Source of the DNA: JBEKIK01 sp049509395
Lineage (GTDB): Bacteria; Planctomycetota; Planctomycetia; Pirellulales; Thermoguttaceae
DNA: 8,478 nucleotides
Direction of reading: 5' to 3'
NCBI GenBank assembly: GCA_049509395.1
Contig: JBEKZY010000348.1
Coordinates: 1-8,478 of the forward strand
Part shown: positions 6,292 through 8,478 of the stretch, one piece after another
Numbering within the stretch: the first letter of the stretch is position 1
Layout: each line of letters starts with the position of its first letter
The notes under the pieces: model-generated
What the model was told of the DNA's origin: nothing
The model's input: only the letters and a program-made list of their open reading frames with translations
The model's database searches: none
Made by a program: the position numbers and the translations under genes

Positions 6292-7638
6292 TCATTCCTT
6301 GGACATTATTTCTTTCACGGCCTTAATTATACTTGCGGCATCAGGCTCCAGCGGCACGTCATGCTGTTGGGCCTTTTGCAGGTCTTTAACTTGGATCATT
6401 CCTGCGGCAAATTCGTTTACACCGGCGATCAGGGCCACGCGAAATCCCCGGCGGTCGGCGTACTTTAATTGCTGGCCGAGTTTTTTGGGGTCCGGAAAAA
6501 CTTCCACGCCGAGGCCCGCCGCCCGCAATGTTGCCGCCAGTTTCAGATAGTCGTGCAGCCGGGAAGGATCGAAATAAGGGATCAGCACGGGGGCCGGCGT
6601 GGCAACTTTTTCGATCATTCCCAATTCTTCCATCGCCGCCAAGAGCCGATCCAGCCCCAGCGAGGCCCCGATCCCAGGCAACTCTTGCGCGGTGAAAAGC
6701 GCGGCCAGATTGTCGTACCGCCCGCCGGAACACACGCTGCCGATGCCTTGCAGATCATTAAGATATGTTTCAAATACCATGCCCGTGTAGTAATCCAATC
6801 CTCGGGCGATTGATAAATGCAAACGCACATGCGACTCTGGCACACCGCCTGCCTTAACACCTGAAAGGACTTCGTCGAGTCTGTCTAAGCCTTCTTGCCC
6901 CCTTTCTGTGGTCTCAACCAAGGGTTGGACCTGTCGGAGTATCTCGTCATTGCTGCCGGAAATTTCCGAAAGACGCACAATCTGTTGGGCCTGCTCAGGA
7001 GTCGTGCCGACAGAGGAAATCAATTCGTCGGTTACCGCATCGGGCCCGATTTTGTTGAGTTTATCAAGCACACGTAGCACAGCAACGGCTCTGTCGAGTA
7101 GATCGAACCACTCCAAAAGACCTGTTAAAAGCATGCGATTATTTATCAGGATTTGAAATTTAGTAAATCCTATCGCCCGCATCAGGTCGTAGATTACCAA
7201 AACAGTTTCAATGTCGGCGGCAACGGATCGCGTGCCGATGGTGTCGAAATCGCACTGCATGAACTCGCGATACCGGCCGCGTTGCGTGTTTTCGCCCCGC
7301 CATACCGTGGCGATGTGGTATCGCTTAAAGGGAATGCCCAACTCGCCGATATGCTGGGCGGCGAAGCGGGCCAAAGGCACGGTAAGATCGAACCGCAACC
7401 CGACGTCACGCCCGCCATGGTCCTTGAACTTGTAAAGCTGCTTGTCGGTCTCTTCGCTCCCCTTGCCGGCAAGAATTTCCAGGTATTCCAAGGCCGGCGT
7501 GTCGATGGGGCTGAATCCATAGGAACGATATACCCGCCGGGCAACGTCGATCAGCCGCTCCCGGGGAATCATCGCCTCGGGCGGATAATCGCGAAATCCT
7601 TTTAACGTGCGGGGTGTAATTCGCTGCGGTTCGTTCAC
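6292..7638 (-). CDS. hisS: Histidyl-tRNA synthetase
   Basis: This 448-residue class II aminoacyl-tRNA synthetase charges tRNA-His with histidine in the cytoplasm. The N-terminus has TPRTLKGFRDYPP (8-20) typical of HisRS. Motif 1 lies around IDTPALEYLE (45-54), motif 2 around YHIATVWRGENTQRGRYREF (107-126) with Arg113 expected to contact ATP. The histidine-binding signature RGLDYYTG (279-286) and SGGRYD (304-309) are intact, and motif 3 is GIGASLGLDRL (322-332) with Arg331. The C-terminal anticodon-binding domain runs from about 348 to the end. The length fits the bacterial family, and all key residues appear present, so the enzyme should be active. The start is a GTG at 7638, chosen because it places the family N-terminus a few residues ahead of TPRTLKGFRD; no clear Shine-Dalgarno precedes it. 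It is transcribed divergently from the amidotransferase gene and followed by REP-like hairpins. Confidence 0.97.
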   Translation of the reverse strand: MNEPQRITPRTLKGFRDYPPEAMIPRERLIDVARRVYRSYGFSPIDTPALEYLEILAGKGSEETDKQLYKFKDHGGRDVGLRFDLTVPLARFAAQHIGELGIPFKRYHIATVWRGENTQRGRYREFMQCDFDTIGTRSVAADIETVLVIYDLMRAIGFTKFQILINNRMLLTGLLEWFDLLDRAVAVLRVLDKLNKIGPDAVTDELISSVGTTPEQAQQIVRLSEISGSNDEILRQVQPLVETTERGQEGLDRLDEVLSGVKAGGVPESHVRLHLSIARGLDYYTGMVFETYLNDLQGIGSVCSGGRYDNLAALFTAQELPGIGASLGLDRLLAAMEELGMIEKVATPAPVLIPYFDPSRLHDYLKLAATLRAAGLGVEVFPDPKKLGQQLKYADRRGFRVALIAGVNEFAAGMIQVKDLQKAQQHDVPLEPDAASIIKAVKEIMSKE

Positions 7639-7641
7639 GGT

Positions 7642-7663
7642 AAATAGTTTTCAGTTGTCAGTA
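7642..7663 (-). repeat. Degenerate 7-bp tandem repeat before hisS
   Basis: Read on the minus strand, the sequence parses as TACTGAC, AACTGAA, AACTATT, T. These are heptamers of the same family as those at 7751-7785 but pointing the opposite way, so CAGTTGTCAGT (7652-7662) is an exact inverted copy of 7752-7762. The tract ends 4 bp before the hisS GTG codon and would lie in its 5' UTR. Confidence 0.55.
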
Positions 7664-7750
7664 CTTGTATCCTACTGCTATATTTACACCAATTTAACAG
7701 TTCAGGATAGATGGGAAAAGATGGCTGTACTATTGGCCAACATGGTTATA

Positions 7751-7785
7751 AACTGACAACTGTTAACTGAAAACGGAAAACTTCC
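7751..7785 (+). repeat. Degenerate 7-bp tandem repeat before the amidotransferase gene
   Basis: The sequence parses into five heptamers: AACTGAC, AACTGTT, AACTGAA, AACGGAA, AACTTCC. Four of five start AACTG or AACGG, and all begin with AAC. The tract ends 1 bp before the ATG at 7787, so the repeat itself supplies the ribosome-binding region. It resembles the short tandemly repeated heptamers known from cyanobacteria and other genomes. Between the two tracts (7664-7750) is AT-rich sequence that presumably contains divergent promoters, though I could not assign convincing boxes. Confidence 0.6.
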
Positions 7786-7786
7786 T

Positions 7787-8478
7787 ATGTCCAAACCGGT
7801 TCTCATTCTCCGTCATGTTCCCCACGAATCGGCGGGCACGCTGGAAAACGCCCTGGCCAAGGCCCATCTGGAATTCCAATATCTCGATCTGTTTCATGAA
7901 TATCCTGGTTCGCTCGATTGCGAGCAATACCTGGGCCTGGTCGTGCTGGGCGGACCGATGAACGTCGATGAAGTGCAAAAACACCCCTTTCTAGGAGACG
8001 ATATACGGTGGATTCGGCAGACCATCGAGGCCGGGATACCATTGCTGGGCATCTGCCTGGGCGCGCAACTGCTGGCCAAAGCCTTTGGGGCCAGGGTATA
8101 TGCCGAAGAGATCAAGGAAATCGGCTGGTACCCGCTGGAACTGACCATCGCGGCGGCCGAAGACCGGCTCTTTGCCGGTTGCGGCCCGAAATTGACCGTC
8201 TTCCAATGGCACGGCGATACCTTCGATCTGCCGCCGGGCGCTGTTCATCTTGCCCAAAGCCCCTTATACCGTAATCAGGCGTTTCGCATCGGGCCGTCGG
8301 CCTATGGCCTGCAATTCCACATCGAGAGGACCTCTGAGATGATCGAAGATTGTCTGACCGAGTCGTGCAACTGCGGAGAACTGGCTTCGCTGGATTATAT
8401 CGTTGCAAAACTTATCCGCCAACAATCACCCCGCGCGTGGCCTGGTTTGCTGTCCCTGGCCGATAAAGTTCTAGGCCG
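7787..8478 (+). CDS. Class I glutamine amidotransferase (GMP-synthase-like), 3' end outside window
   Basis: There are 230 codons from an ATG at 7787 to the right edge without a stop. The product is a triad-type glutamine amidotransferase domain that releases ammonia from glutamine. The oxyanion region is LGGPM (54-58), the nucleophile is Cys90 in LLGICLGAQLLA, and the His-Glu pair is His178 and Glu180 in GLQFHIE. WHGDTFDLP (141-149) is typical of the stand-alone GMP-synthase-like subgroup (COG0518-type). Stand-alone members usually have about 230-250 residues, so only a short tail is probably missing. The acceptor substrate cannot be told from sequence; nothing shows an attached ATP-pyrophosphatase domain, so it is not GuaA as far as visible. 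It is divergent from hisS. The Shine-Dalgarno is weak (CGGAAAAC). The start is supported by the immediate MSKPVLILRH beta-strand typical of this fold. Confidence 0.9.
   Translation, partial: MSKPVLILRHVPHESAGTLENALAKAHLEFQYLDLFHEYPGSLDCEQYLGLVVLGGPMNVDEVQKHPFLGDDIRWIRQTIEAGIPLLGICLGAQLLAKAFGARVYAEEIKEIGWYPLELTIAAAEDRLFAGCGPKLTVFQWHGDTFDLPPGAVHLAQSPLYRNQAFRIGPSAYGLQFHIERTSEMIEDCLTESCNCGELASLDYIVAKLIRQQSPRAWPGLLSLADKVLG

Noticed and set aside
7153..7605. Plus-strand open frame of 150 codons
   Set aside because: It is antisense to hisS, whose motifs are complete.

Overview
The window looks like a chromosomal segment from a planctomycete-like bacterium (Pirellulales or a relative). This is inferred from four things: a large secreted protein with W/G-rich autotransporter-like beta-strand repeats and a C-terminal PEP-CTERM sorting signal, a membrane protein with a C-terminal domain that I recall from planctomycete genomes, dense short palindromic repeats between and inside genes, and mostly weak ribosome binding sites. 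There are no rRNA or tRNA genes, no CRISPR array and no transposase.

Layout. Positions 1-441 (minus) hold the 5' part of a secreted surface protein that runs off the left edge. Its upstream region (442 to about 915) contains a 27-codon remnant of a second secreted-protein start (519-602) and a promoter/leader block. At 1131-4898 (minus) lies a 1255-residue PEP-CTERM surface protein, followed by a strong rho-independent terminator (1054-1094). Its own upstream region (4899 to about 5197) is a diverged copy of the block in front of the left gene. Next come a four-helix membrane protein of unknown function (5256-6185, minus), a pair of REP-like hairpins (6197-6260), hisS for histidyl-tRNA synthetase (6292-7638, minus, GTG start), a 148-bp divergent intergenic region with degenerate 7-bp tandem repeats at both gene starts, and a class I glutamine amidotransferase (7787 to the right edge, plus).

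How the parts relate. The two surface-protein genes are oriented alike and each is preceded by a version of the same roughly 300-bp promoter/leader. This suggests a family of co-regulated cell-surface proteins that expanded by duplication. In the right copy the leader runs straight into the signal peptide of the large gene. In the left copy the homology continues about 27 codons into a matching signal-peptide start, hits a stop, and the surviving gene begins 77 bp further on with its own Shine-Dalgarno site and an unrelated signal peptide. hisS and the amidotransferase are housekeeping or metabolic genes with no visible link to the surface proteins.

The most interesting observations are the duplicated leader with its long predicted 5' UTR, the truncated or leader-peptide ORF inside it, and an intergenic-type palindromic repeat that has been captured in frame inside the membrane protein gene. 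I found no convincing evidence for a wholly new multi-gene system in this window.
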